Assembly (NCBI GenBank): GCA_017561935.1
Contig: JAFZBE010000059.1
Location: forward strand, 1-64,000
Direction of reading: 5' to 3'
Length of the DNA: 64,000 nt
Source: Bacteroidales bacterium
GTDB lineage: Bacteria; Bacteroidota; Bacteroidia; Bacteroidales; UBA3663
Of this stretch, positions 9,177 to 18,129 are shown piece by piece. A program made the position numbers and the translations under genes. The first letter of the stretch is position 1. Each line of letters starts with the position of its first letter. The notes below the pieces were generated by a model, which had not been told where the DNA came from, searched no databases, and saw nothing but the letters and a program-made list of their open reading frames with translations.

Positions 9177-10148
9177 ATGCTCAACGATTATCTTCTAGGT
9201 CTCGATGACCTCAAAACATTACATCAGTACCTTCATGATGTACCTTATGACGTAATTCGAAACAAGTTATACACATGCTATGACCTGTTTGATGACTTTG
9301 ATCCCTACGATCCCATGAGTTTCAATCGCTGCTTGGACACCCGTGTCTTCATGCATGTGACAAAGACCGGCAAACAATCCACCAGTCGTCGAGAGAACGT
9401 GGCACGCGGTATTCACGACACATGTATCTTGAATGCCATGCAAGCATTTCTTCACGATTATGACCAGGTACAAGTTGTTGGCGTCATGGGAGGTCACGCT
9501 ATGCTTCGCACCGACGATGCTTATCGTCAGACTGTAATGATAAGCAAGAAGTTGACCGAATTGGGATTCCTAATGATAAGCGGTGGCGGGCCAGGCGCCA
9601 TGGAAGCTACGCACCTTGGTTCATGGATGGCTGGAAGAACAGAAGAAGAGGTCGATGATGCCTTGAAGATGCTGGCTCCAGCTCCGACTTTCAAGAGCCA
9701 GGGATGGTTATCTACGGCATTCGATGTGATCAGTAAATATCCACAAAGCCAATACAAGAGTCTGTCAATACCTACTTGGTATTACGGACACGAACCTCCG
9801 ACAATCTTTGCCACACATATTGCCAAGTTCTTCAACAACAGTATTCGTGAAGATACCATACTCACCGAAGCTTACGGCGGACTTATCTACATGCCAGGCA
9901 GTGCTGGCACACTGCAGGAAGTCTTCCAGGAAGCCGTGCAGGATCACTATGTCTCACTGGGATATGCGAGTCCAATGGTCTTCGTGGGCAAACAGTATTG
10001 GACAGAGACGGTTCCCGTTTGGCCATTCATCCAATACATGATGGAGACAGGACAATACAAGAACCTCGTTCTCGACCTCTGTGACACCATCGATGAGATC
10101 GTAGAGTCAATCGTTAACTTCCGATTCTCAAGACCTCCTAAAAAATGA
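9177..10148 (+). CDS. LOG-family Rossmann protein (lysine decarboxylase-like fold)
   Basis: The 323-residue protein has the nucleotide-binding features of the LOG/TIGR00730 superfamily: SGGGPGAMEA in the middle and MPGSAGTLQEVFQE, a variant of the PGGxGTxxE motif that binds the phosphate and carries the catalytic glutamate. Relatives act as cytokinin-type phosphoribohydrolases that release ribose 5-phosphate from nucleotides. This protein is longer than a minimal LOG enzyme, with an N-terminal extension of about 100 residues. It is cytoplasmic, with no signal peptide. Its last 4 bases overlap the next gene (ATGA). Confidence 0.8.
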   Translation: MLNDYLLGLDDLKTLHQYLHDVPYDVIRNKLYTCYDLFDDFDPYDPMSFNRCLDTRVFMHVTKTGKQSTSRRENVARGIHDTCILNAMQAFLHDYDQVQVVGVMGGHAMLRTDDAYRQTVMISKKLTELGFLMISGGGPGAMEATHLGSWMAGRTEEEVDDALKMLAPAPTFKSQGWLSTAFDVISKYPQSQYKSLSIPTWYYGHEPPTIFATHIAKFFNNSIREDTILTEAYGGLIYMPGSAGTLQEVFQEAVQDHYVSLGYASPMVFVGKQYWTETVPVWPFIQYMMETGQYKNLVLDLCDTIDEIVESIVNFRFSRPPKK

Positions 10149-11095
10149 GACGTCTTCTTTCCTTTTTTACAGCCTTCCTGTTCTGCACCTGGTTGAATGC
10201 ACAGGGACAAACCGGCATGGACAATGCCGAACCCATACGGATTGACTTGTGGCAAACGGGACAGCAACCTAATTCACGTTTACATGGTGATGCGCTGCCG
10301 TCTGACTCCATTGTCAACCATCGTATTTGGCGTTGTGGAGTGCCTCGCATCTATGCCTATCAGCCTGTTGCTGAAGAACGTTCCAAGACTGCTGTCATCC
10401 TTATCCCTGGAGGCGGCTACATCAAACAGGCATACGAAGTGAGCGGCATTTCTTTGGCAAAGTGGTTCAACAGCATCGGTATTACGGCTTTTGTCCTGCT
10501 TCATAGATTACCCAATCAAACCGAACTCATCGACCCATGGAAGGCACCTTTGCAGGATGCACAACGCGCAATTCGATATGTGCGAGCTCATGCCGAGGAA
10601 TTTGGTATCGACCCCGAACGCATAGGCGTGATGGGCACCAGCGCAGGAGGACATTTCTCAGCCTGCGTCAGCACCATCAACGAAGATTGGTCAGCCATAG
10701 GAGATGAATACGACAAGGTTTCCTTCCTTCCAAATTTCGCGATTCTCGTCAGCCCCATCATCAACGAACTTGAACCCGAGACGGCGGGCAATCGCCTCGA
10801 CTTATGCGGTACTTCGAAGGATGATTCCACCTGGTCAAAGCTATTCGCCATCGACAAGAGTGTGTCTTCGAGCAATCCTCCCACACTGATGATTCATGCC
10901 TCCGACGATTCCGCCGTTCCCGTATTGAACAGCGTGAAGATGTTCGAAGCTTTGAAAAGGGCGGGAGTAGAGAAATGTTCCCTTCATATCTTCCCCTTTG
11001 GCAAACACGCCATCGCTCTGCGTAACCAGCCGGGAAGCACAGCCCTCTGGCCAGAAATCGCAGAAGAGTGGATGAAGGAAATTGGAGTCTTCTAG
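10145..11095 (+). CDS. Secreted alpha/beta-hydrolase (esterase-like)
   Basis: The signal peptide (residues 1-20, ending WLNAQ) indicates export. The oxyanion-hole segment IPGGGY lies at 88-92, the nucleophile is Ser166 in GTSAGG, and the acid and base are probably the Asp in ASDDSAVP and the His in FGKHAI. This is the BD-FAE / acetylxylan-esterase-like layout found in polysaccharide-degrading Bacteroidetes. The substrate is not known; acetyl or feruloyl groups on plant glycans would fit. The start overlaps the LOG gene by 4 bp. The end is tail to tail with GH92, the two stop codons sharing a CTAG. Confidence 0.85.
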   Translation: MRRLLSFFTAFLFCTWLNAQGQTGMDNAEPIRIDLWQTGQQPNSRLHGDALPSDSIVNHRIWRCGVPRIYAYQPVAEERSKTAVILIPGGGYIKQAYEVSGISLAKWFNSIGITAFVLLHRLPNQTELIDPWKAPLQDAQRAIRYVRAHAEEFGIDPERIGVMGTSAGGHFSACVSTINEDWSAIGDEYDKVSFLPNFAILVSPIINELEPETAGNRLDLCGTSKDDSTWSKLFAIDKSVSSSNPPTLMIHASDDSAVPVLNSVKMFEALKRAGVEKCSLHIFPFGKHAIALRNQPGSTALWPEIAEEWMKEIGVF

Positions 11096-13233
11096 ATTCC
11101 CCACTTGCTGGGTTTCTTGCCAAAATAGATATCCAGTGTTCCACCTTTCACGATGTCATTGTGGTCAATCCATGTGCGATTGACAGGCTCTCCATTGAGC
11201 AGTACTTTTTGCACATAGATGTTCTTGGCGGAATTCTTATGGGTGATGATCCTGAACGTCTTTCCTTCACCGACATGGAGTGTGGCATCCTTTACTATGG
11301 CACTGCCAATCTGCCATTTCCCGCCACATGGTTCTACCTGATAGAGGCCAAGTGAGGAAAGAATGTACCACGCAGACATCTGACCAACATCTTCGTTGCC
11401 GCAAAGACCTGCTGGTTGATCGGAATACAAATCACTCATCACTTGACGCAGACGCTGGGCAGCCTTCCACGGTTGTCCGGCGTAATTATATAAATATATA
11501 ATGTGGTGCGAAGGCTCATTGCCATGGGCATATTGACCGATGAGCCCCGTGATATCCGGATTGGCTTCTTCATTCAATTCGCTGCTTGCAAGGAAGAGGG
11601 AATCAAGACGCACGATGAAGTTAGCCTTTCCTCCATAACAATCGATGAGCCCTTCTACATCATGAGGAACAAGCCAAGCATATTGCCACGGATTTCCTTC
11701 GGTATAGTCTGAAGTCTGATAACAGGGATTGAAACCATCGCGCGGGCGGAATTCGCCCTTGACATCCAAGGCACGGAAGAATTGCAGGTTCTTGTCGAAC
11801 ATCTTCTTATAGCCCATGCTGCGCTGATGGAAGTGAGCACTATCTTCCTTCATTCCCAATCGTCCCAAAGCTTCTGCACCAGCCCAATCTGCTAAGAAAT
11901 ACTCCATGCTCTTGCCCACGGGTTCCCAATCATTGTGATCATAGGGAACATAACCCAGTTCCTCCATCCAATGCAATGAACGATTCTTTTTCAACAGACT
12001 TTCCTTAATAGCCTTGGCTGCCAATGTTGTGTCTATTCCTTGTACGTCTTTAAGGATCATATCTGCCAACACGGGAACTCCAGGGCAGCCCACCATGCAA
12101 TAAGTTTCGTTATTCATCAGGTGCCAAACGGGGAGTTCACCTTGTTCTTGATAGATATGAAGCATGGTTTGTGCATAATCGGCAAGTTTGTCACGCATGA
12201 TGAGTGTGGCCAATGGATGGGCCGAACGATAGGTGTCCCAAAGTGACCAAGTGGTGTAGTTCTGGAATTTCCCCTCACGGTAAGTATGATAATCACTGCC
12301 CATATAGTCTCCATTCACATCGTTCCAAACCTGGGGAGCTACCAAGAAATGATACATGCCGGTATAGAAGATTCGCATATCTTTCAAAGTAGGCATCGAG
12401 ACTTCTATACGTCCCAACTCCTTGTTCCATGCTTGGTCAGCAGCTGCTCGAACGGCGTCGAAGTCCCAATCGTTCAACTCAGCAATACGATTGTTGCGTG
12501 CATTAAAATAGCTGGTGGGTGAGAGGGCGACTTTCACCATGAGTGGATTCGAAGCTGCATCATCAAAGAAAAGCACGCCAAACTTGCCATCCCACTGCAC
12601 GTCCTTGATAGCTTCGTTGGTGCTCAATTCGAAATATACTTCCTGATGACTGGTCCACCCATGACTGATACGGTATCCTACGAGGGTGTGGTCATCGACT
12701 TGTTCGATACGAGCTTGTAGCATACGGTCGCCAACGCCATTCTCAAGGTCAACAATCAGACGACGATCATTTTTGTTCTCCTGCCATGTAAAGCGATAGA
12801 AAGCCACACGTGTTGTTGCAGTCACCTCACAATTGATATTGAATCGTTCGAGGAAGACACTATAGTACCCAGGACGAGTAATCTCAGTCCCATGACGATA
12901 TGGCGAAGCTATGCCCAAACGCGAGAGCTCTACATCTCCACAGACAGGCATCAAGGCAACATCACCCAAATCGCTGCAACCCGTTCCACTCAGATGCAAC
13001 TGTGCAAAACCTACTATCGAGTCACAGCTCTCGTGATAGCCAGAGCACCAGTCCCAGCCAACCTTCGTCTGTGTTGGTCCTGCATTGACCATTCCCTGAG
13101 GGACATTTGCTCCCAAAAAGACATGTCCATGATCGCCTGTGCCAATAGTCGGATCAACATACTGGGTCCAGTTTTCGGCAAAGAGGCTCGATGCTGCCAT
13201 GATTGACATGGCTATTAATGCAATTCTTTTCAT
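11092..13233 (-). CDS. GH92 alpha-mannosidase, exported
   Basis: Glycoside hydrolase family 92 enzymes are calcium-dependent exo-alpha-mannosidases, mostly acting on alpha-1,2 linkages. The N-terminus YVDPTIGTGDHGHVFLGA and the GPTQ/GWDWCSGYH region match the family start. The C-terminal half has GNEDVGQMSAWYILSSLG, which carries catalytic acidic residues and is nearly invariant. The length of 713 residues is normal. A signal peptide ending SLFAE puts it in the periplasm or at the surface. It starts 12 bp after the YbaK-type gene stop, in the same transcript. No mannan PUL partners are next to it. Confidence 0.93.
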   Translation of the reverse strand: MKRIALIAMSIMAASSLFAENWTQYVDPTIGTGDHGHVFLGANVPQGMVNAGPTQTKVGWDWCSGYHESCDSIVGFAQLHLSGTGCSDLGDVALMPVCGDVELSRLGIASPYRHGTEITRPGYYSVFLERFNINCEVTATTRVAFYRFTWQENKNDRRLIVDLENGVGDRMLQARIEQVDDHTLVGYRISHGWTSHQEVYFELSTNEAIKDVQWDGKFGVLFFDDAASNPLMVKVALSPTSYFNARNNRIAELNDWDFDAVRAAADQAWNKELGRIEVSMPTLKDMRIFYTGMYHFLVAPQVWNDVNGDYMGSDYHTYREGKFQNYTTWSLWDTYRSAHPLATLIMRDKLADYAQTMLHIYQEQGELPVWHLMNNETYCMVGCPGVPVLADMILKDVQGIDTTLAAKAIKESLLKKNRSLHWMEELGYVPYDHNDWEPVGKSMEYFLADWAGAEALGRLGMKEDSAHFHQRSMGYKKMFDKNLQFFRALDVKGEFRPRDGFNPCYQTSDYTEGNPWQYAWLVPHDVEGLIDCYGGKANFIVRLDSLFLASSELNEEANPDITGLIGQYAHGNEPSHHIIYLYNYAGQPWKAAQRLRQVMSDLYSDQPAGLCGNEDVGQMSAWYILSSLGLYQVEPCGGKWQIGSAIVKDATLHVGEGKTFRIITHKNSAKNIYVQKVLLNGEPVNRTWIDHNDIVKGGTLDIYFGKKPSKWGI

Positions 13234-13244
13234 AAATTACCTTT

Positions 13245-13766
13245 TCAATAAAGCGTGATATACTCATAAGTATTCCCAACCTCCTTAAGATATCGTTCAA
13301 AGTCATCATGGCTAATTACCACCGTGCCGCGGCAATCGTTGGGATGGAAAGAAAGAGACTTGGCATTCTTCAGATTCTCATCGAGGAAGAGATGCACATG
13401 ATGTTCCGTATCGTTGATCAAGCCAAAGGGAGAGACGCTTCCTGGCTCCAAACCGAGATAGCGCATCATGCGTTCGGGAGAAGCAAAAGATAACTTTCCG
13501 CAGGAAGGCAAACCCTTCGAAACAAGCGAAGCCTTTAGGCGTTGCTCCAGGTCATGAATGGCAAGATCATAATTGCAGTCGAAGCAGACCAGATAATGCT
13601 TATTGCCCTTGTGATTGCGGAAAAAGAGGTTCTTGCAATGTACCGATCCATCATCTTTCCACCAGCGACGGGCTTCCTCAATGGTCTTTCCTTCTGGATG
13701 ATTATAATTGGTAAAGGGAATGTCATGTTCCCGTAAATAATTCAATACGATTTCTTCGCGTGTCAT
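13245..13766 (-). CDS. YbaK/ProX-type prolyl-tRNA editing deacylase
   Basis: This is a cytoplasmic single-domain protein of the YbaK/PrdX family, whose members hydrolyse misacylated Ala-tRNA(Pro) or Cys-tRNA(Pro). Supporting segments are HPEGKTIEEA near the N-terminus, KNLFFRNHKG with the substrate-facing lysine, and GLEPGSVSPFGLIND, which is typical of PrdX. A longer frame begins at a TTG at 13787, but that TTG lies inside the promoter -7 element, so the ATG at 13766 is chosen (173 residues). GH92 follows 12 bp downstream. Confidence 0.88.
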   Translation of the reverse strand: MTREEIVLNYLREHDIPFTNYNHPEGKTIEEARRWWKDDGSVHCKNLFFRNHKGNKHYLVCFDCNYDLAIHDLEQRLKASLVSKGLPSCGKLSFASPERMMRYLGLEPGSVSPFGLINDTEHHVHLFLDENLKNAKSLSFHPNDCRGTVVISHDDFERYLKEVGNTYEYITLY

Positions 13767-13784
13767 GATGATAGTTAGTTTTTG

Positions 13785-13792
13785 CAAAGATA
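13785..13792 (-). promoter_or_regulatory. Promoter -7 element for the YbaK-GH92 transcript
   Basis: On the minus strand this reads TATCTTTG, an exact match to the Bacteroidetes TAnnTTTG element, 18 bp before the chosen ATG. No good TTTG -33 element is seen at the expected distance. Confidence 0.65.
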
Positions 13793-13853
13793 CATATTAT
13801 AAATGAAATTCTATCCACTTTATTACAATTATTTACTCTTTTATTCGAAATAA

Positions 13854-13885
13854 TTTGGAAATAAACACAATTTGTCATATCTTTG
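13854..13885 (+). promoter_or_regulatory. Promoter of the ribose-type ABC operon
   Basis: TTTG (13854-13857) and TATCTTTG (13878-13885) are separated by 20 bp, which fits the Bacteroidetes sigma-70 pattern. Transcription would start near 13,892, giving a leader of about 45 bp before the ATG at 13937. Confidence 0.75.
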
Positions 13886-13936
13886 TCGCGAATTAGATAC
13901 CATTATTCAATTAATAATGAATAATTACAGTTTACA

Positions 13937-14893
13937 ATGCAAAGATACTTTCTTCATACATTGCTGTCATTCGTTCTTCTGTTATTTCTATCATGCTCCA
14001 CTTCATGTTCAAACCATAGTGAAAAATCGAAGGGCAAGATAGCAGTTGTCATCTCCACACTCAATAATCCCTGGTTCGTCGTTTTGGGTGAAGCTGCCGT
14101 CCAACGAGCTGAAGAGTTGGGCTACGAAGCCGTGCTCTTCGACTCGCAGAACAATCCCTCGAAGGAACAAGAGCATTTCGACAACCTGCTGTCTTCAGGC
14201 TATAAGGCCGTATTGTTCAATCCGACAGATGCCGACGGAAGTGCTGTCAATGCGAAGGCTGCAGCACGTGCAGGTGTGGGTGTATTCTGCATGGATCGCG
14301 AGATCAATGAGCCGGGCGCATGTGTAACGCAGATTTTGTCCGACAACTATTCCGGTTGTATCCAGTTGGGCCAGTATTTCGTGAAGGTGATGAATGGCAA
14401 GGGTAATTATGTCGAGATTCTTGGGATCGTTGGCGACAACAACACTTGGGCACGAAGTCGCGGATTTCATTCGGTGGTCGATTGCTACGAGGACCTGCAC
14501 ATGCTCTCACAACAGACAGCAGACTTTGACCAGAACAAAGCCATGGAGGTTATGGAGTCGATGATGCAGGCAAACCCGAATATCGATGCCGTGTTCTGTG
14601 GCAACGATGCTATGGCAATGGGAGCTTACCAAGCTGTATTGGGTGCAGGCAAGGAAAACCATATCAAGGTCTTCGGTTTCGATGGCGCCGAAGATTGTGT
14701 CAACGCGATTCGTGAAGGCAAGGTTGAAGCCACAGGAATGCAGTTCCCCAAGACAATGGCAATCACAGCTGCCGAACTTGCCGACAGGTGGCTCCGAGGA
14801 GAAAGGGATCTTCCAAAGAAACTGCCTGTTGCCGTCGAACTTGTGAATGGTTTGAATGTCTCACATTACGGACACTTCGGTCGTCTTGATTAA
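13937..14893 (+). CDS. rbsB: Ribose-type ABC transporter substrate-binding lipoprotein
   Basis: This is a periplasmic binding protein of the RbsB/LacI-like fold that delivers a sugar to the permease. The N-terminus has a hydrophobic stretch ending in a lipobox (LFLSC, Cys20), so it is probably lipid-anchored. Family motifs are NNPWFVVLGEAA near the start, DSQNN, the NPTDADG ligand loop, MDREI, and FCGNDAMAMGA in the C-terminal lobe. The length of 318 residues is normal. Three more transporter genes follow within 25 bp of each other. Ribose is the likely substrate by family, but other pentoses or autoinducer-2-type sugars are possible. Confidence 0.88.
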   Translation: MQRYFLHTLLSFVLLLFLSCSTSCSNHSEKSKGKIAVVISTLNNPWFVVLGEAAVQRAEELGYEAVLFDSQNNPSKEQEHFDNLLSSGYKAVLFNPTDADGSAVNAKAAARAGVGVFCMDREINEPGACVTQILSDNYSGCIQLGQYFVKVMNGKGNYVEILGIVGDNNTWARSRGFHSVVDCYEDLHMLSQQTADFDQNKAMEVMESMMQANPNIDAVFCGNDAMAMGAYQAVLGAGKENHIKVFGFDGAEDCVNAIREGKVEATGMQFPKTMAITAAELADRWLRGERDLPKKLPVAVELVNGLNVSHYGHFGRLD

Positions 14894-14903
14894 TCTATCA
14901 ACT

Positions 14904-15521
14904 ATGAACAAGGTAATCAAATACGTCATTCTAGCGGTTTTGTTCCTCGTGGCATTGTGGTTCTCTTTCTTTACCGAACCCTTGAGTGTCAGAAAAGAAC
15001 GTGAGGCATTGAAGCAATATAAACCCGAACAACTCGTCGAACACTATTGGACGACCAGCTTATCAGATCTTGAAGCCAAAGCCCTTGAAGTAGGCAGTTT
15101 TATCGCAGCTCTCCAAAACGACCCACTAGCATTACGTGAGAAATCGGGGCGTGTACTGGGTATCGGTTCCAATGTATGTTATGTGCTGAAGGGCGAGGCT
15201 GATGATGTTAGTTTCGCGGACAACGAATTCCATTTCACGCTACACGGCATCAAGTTTACAATTCCAGCGAAATACATCTTCGGCAACACTGCACGCGATG
15301 CCTGCGGATGGTTCAATATCGACGATTTCCAGAACACTATGGATTTCAATGCCGTCTCGGCTTGCATGAATCAACGCATCAAGGATCTCGTCATCGGCGA
15401 CAAGGCTCAACATGCTGGCGAATATACCAAGTGTCGTTTCTGTGGTTCCATCGAAATAAAACCCGACGCTAAGAGTGTTGAAGAAATTACTCTCTATCCC
15501 TATATCCTCGATCTGCAATGA
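14904..15521 (+). CDS. DUF2291 family protein of the sugar ABC operon
   Basis: The ATG at 14904 is preferred over the in-frame upstream extension because it gives MNKVIKYVILAVLFLVALWF, one membrane-spanning or uncleaved signal segment. The rest is periplasmic. Segments such as GNTARDACGWFNIDDFQN and the following MDFNAVSACMNQRIKD match the DUF2291 family, which is commonly encoded beside ribose or xylitol-type ABC importers. No enzymatic function is known. The placement between binding protein and ATPase, with a 4-bp overlap (ATGA) with rbsA, suggests it helps assemble or stabilise the importer. Confidence 0.78.
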   Translation: MNKVIKYVILAVLFLVALWFSFFTEPLSVRKEREALKQYKPEQLVEHYWTTSLSDLEAKALEVGSFIAALQNDPLALREKSGRVLGIGSNVCYVLKGEADDVSFADNEFHFTLHGIKFTIPAKYIFGNTARDACGWFNIDDFQNTMDFNAVSACMNQRIKDLVIGDKAQHAGEYTKCRFCGSIEIKPDAKSVEEITLYPYILDLQ

Positions 15522-17029
15522 ACCAACCCTTTCTCGAAGCCCGCAACATCACCAAGCACTTTCCTGGTGTGCTTGCTCTTGACCATGTCAACCTGCATGT
15601 CATGGCAGGTAAGGTGTGTGCGTTGATAGGGGAGAATGGTGCCGGCAAATCCACGTTGATGAACATCCTTGCGGGTGTATATCCCGATTACGAGGGCGAG
15701 GTACTCGTGAATTGTGTGGTGCAGCATTTCCATTCGGTCACTGATGCACAGCAGCAAGGTATTGCCATCATTCACCAGGAACTGAATGCGGTACCGTACC
15801 TCAACATCGCCGAGAATATATTCCTGGGACGCGAACCGCTCAATGCCTTCCATCTGATCGACAAGCGCCGTATGCATCGTGAGGCCAAGCAACTCTTGCA
15901 GCGTCTGCATTGCGATATTGATACACATACGCTGATGATTGACCTGCGTGTTGGACAACAGCAGATAGTCGAAATTGCTAAGGCATTGTCGCTCCAAGCC
16001 AAGGTGCTGATTATGGACGAACCAACCTCATCATTGTCCGAAGGCGAGACCAAACTGCTTTTCGATCTTATTCGCGAACTGAAAAGCCAAGGCGTAGGCA
16101 TCGTCTATATCTCGCACAAGATGGACGAAGTGAAGCAACTGGCCGATTATGTCACTATTATGCGCGATGGCAAGTTCATCGAGGAAGTGCCGATGGCTGA
16201 AACTACAATCGACGATATCGTGAGCAAGATGGTGGGACGCGACAAAAAAGACTTCTTTATCAAGCAACAGCATGAACACGGAGACATAGTATTCGAAACA
16301 CGCGGCCTTTGTCTGAAAGATGCCATACACCCCGACAAGTACATCCTCAGCAACATCAACCTACAGGTGAGGGCAGGAGAGGTGCTGGGTATCTATGGAC
16401 TTATGGGAGCAGGACGCACCGAGCTCTTCGAAACCATATTCGGCCTTTACCCCAAGGAAACATCGGGAGATATATGGGTTAGCGGCAAGAAGGTAGAAAT
16501 CAGCCACCCCGAGGATGCTGTCAAATGCGGCATGGCATTGATTCCCGAAGACAGGAAGACAGCAGGCCTTGTCCTTGATATGAACGTCTGTCATAATACC
16601 ACGCTGGCATCATTATCCGATTGCCTCAAGATGGGACTTTTAGACCAAGGCGTAGAAGAAAAGACTGCCGAAGACTATCGTCAACGTTTGGACATCAAGT
16701 CTTATTCGCTCGAACAGCTAGCAGGACAACTGAGTGGAGGCAATCAGCAGAAGATCGTTTTGGCCAAATGGCTTCTGACCAATCCTAAAGTCATCTTCCT
16801 CGACGAACCCACACGTGGCATCGATATTCTTGCCAAAAATGAGATCTACAAGCTCATGGACGAACTGGCGGCACAGGGCATGGCACTCATCGTCGTGTCG
16901 TCGGAACTACCTGAGATCATGGCGGTCTCCGATCGCATCATTACCCTGCGCGAAGGCGAGATCGGTGCCGAGTTCTCTCGCGAACAATTCTCTGAGGCTG
17001 CCATCCTCAAAGCGGCGTTGCACAAATAA
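15518..17029 (+). CDS. rbsA: Ribose-type ABC transporter ATP-binding protein
   Basis: This is a two-domain ATPase of the RbsA/MglA type that powers sugar import on the cytoplasmic face. Domain 1 has Walker A GENGAGKST (38-46), a variant signature LRVGQQQ and Walker B VLIMDEPTSSL. Domain 2 has the degenerate P-loop GLMGAGRTE typical of the family, a full signature LSGGNQQK and Walker B VIFLDEPTRGID. The length of 503 residues is standard. It overlaps the DUF2291 gene by 4 bp, and the permease gene follows after 12 bp. Confidence 0.95.
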   Translation: MNQPFLEARNITKHFPGVLALDHVNLHVMAGKVCALIGENGAGKSTLMNILAGVYPDYEGEVLVNCVVQHFHSVTDAQQQGIAIIHQELNAVPYLNIAENIFLGREPLNAFHLIDKRRMHREAKQLLQRLHCDIDTHTLMIDLRVGQQQIVEIAKALSLQAKVLIMDEPTSSLSEGETKLLFDLIRELKSQGVGIVYISHKMDEVKQLADYVTIMRDGKFIEEVPMAETTIDDIVSKMVGRDKKDFFIKQQHEHGDIVFETRGLCLKDAIHPDKYILSNINLQVRAGEVLGIYGLMGAGRTELFETIFGLYPKETSGDIWVSGKKVEISHPEDAVKCGMALIPEDRKTAGLVLDMNVCHNTTLASLSDCLKMGLLDQGVEEKTAEDYRQRLDIKSYSLEQLAGQLSGGNQQKIVLAKWLLTNPKVIFLDEPTRGIDILAKNEIYKLMDELAAQGMALIVVSSELPEIMAVSDRIITLREGEIGAEFSREQFSEAAILKAALHK

Positions 17030-17041
17030 ACCCAAACCCCA

Positions 17042-18010
17042 ATGAACACCCAAACACTCCTCAAGAAACCCGTCGTCAAGCCGCTCATCGCACTCCTGCT
17101 GATGTGCATCGTCATGACGTTCCTATCCGAGAACTTTGCCACGTCCGACAATATGTTCAACGTGCTGCGACAGACATCGGTCAACCTTTGCATCTCGGTA
17201 GGTATGACGCTCGTGATACTCACGGGAGGCATTGACTTGTCGGTCGGTTCGGTGCTGGCATTGACAGGGGCGGTTGCTGCAGGTCTGACGCGGGATGGCA
17301 TTGAGCTGACGAGCATCGACACCTTTGTCGGGCTTACATTTTGGGGAGGATGTTTTGCTGCTTTGTTGCTGGGTGGACTCTTGGGTGGCTTCAATGGTTT
17401 TCTGGTGACACACTTCCGGGTACCGGCTTTTGTGGCTACATTGGGCACGATGACCATCGCGCGAGGCTTGACGATGCTCTATACAGGCGGCTTCCCCATC
17501 ACGAAGCTTGGACATGGCTTTGAGGTCATGGGTACGGGATGGTTTCTGGGTGTGCCGATGCCCGTGTGGATTGCTTTCGTTATCATCCTCTTCTTTGCCT
17601 TCTATATGAGCAAGACACGAACGGGACGATACATTTACGCCATCGGTGGCAACGAGAAGGCAAGCCTTTTGAGCGGCATTCGAACGGGCAAAGTCATCTT
17701 CCTTGTCTATACGATAACAGGTGTGCTCTCGGCTGTGGCGGGTTTGCTCGTTACTGCACGTCTCGATTCTGCCCAACCAAATGCCGGTACCGGCTATGAA
17801 CTCGATGCCATTGCCGCTGTGGTGATCGGTGGTGCTTCGCTGAGTGGTGGCAAGGGTTCCATTTGGGGCACAGTGGTGGGTGCCCTCATCATCGGCGTTT
17901 TGAACAACAGCCTCGTGCTCCTCAACGTCTCTCCTTTCTGGCAACAGGTCATCAAGGGTCTTGTCATCCTTCTTGCCGTCATCATGGATCGATACAGCAA
18001 TCGAAAATAG
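17042..18010 (+). CDS. rbsC: Ribose-type ABC transporter permease
   Basis: This is an inner-membrane permease of the RbsC/BPD_transp_2 family, 322 residues with about 8-10 hydrophobic helices. Family features are TGGIDLSVGSVLALTGAV in the N-terminal half, RVPAFVATLGTMTIARG in the middle, and GTGYELDAIAAVVIGGASLSGGKG near the cytoplasmic coupling region. It closes the operon: a perfect hairpin follows at 18031-18055. No ribokinase, RbsD or regulator gene is present, so the sugar must be processed by enzymes encoded elsewhere. Confidence 0.94.
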   Translation: MNTQTLLKKPVVKPLIALLLMCIVMTFLSENFATSDNMFNVLRQTSVNLCISVGMTLVILTGGIDLSVGSVLALTGAVAAGLTRDGIELTSIDTFVGLTFWGGCFAALLLGGLLGGFNGFLVTHFRVPAFVATLGTMTIARGLTMLYTGGFPITKLGHGFEVMGTGWFLGVPMPVWIAFVIILFFAFYMSKTRTGRYIYAIGGNEKASLLSGIRTGKVIFLVYTITGVLSAVAGLLVTARLDSAQPNAGTGYELDAIAAVVIGGASLSGGKGSIWGTVVGALIIGVLNNSLVLLNVSPFWQQVIKGLVILLAVIMDRYSNRK

Positions 18011-18030
18011 TTTTTCTTCGAACTGATACA

Positions 18031-18055
18031 ATAAACGCGCAAGATACGCGTTTAT
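18031..18055 (+). terminator. Perfect hairpin after the ABC operon
   Basis: The 9-bp arms ATAAACGCG and CGCGTTTAT flank a 7-base loop, 20 bp after the rbsC stop. No T-tract follows, so it may act as an mRNA 3'-end stabiliser or weak terminator. The next 70 bp are AT-rich and repeat ATAGTAACTAT-like words. Confidence 0.5.
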
Positions 18056-18129
18056 GGAAATAGTAACTATAATATCTATAGTAACTATAAATAATATAGG
18101 CACTATATAATCAATAACAATAAATCAAA

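Noticed and set aside
17123..18103. A 326-residue minus-strand frame over the permease gene
   Set aside because: Highly charged His/Arg/Asp-rich translation with no motif, opposite a clear RbsC; a shadow frame.
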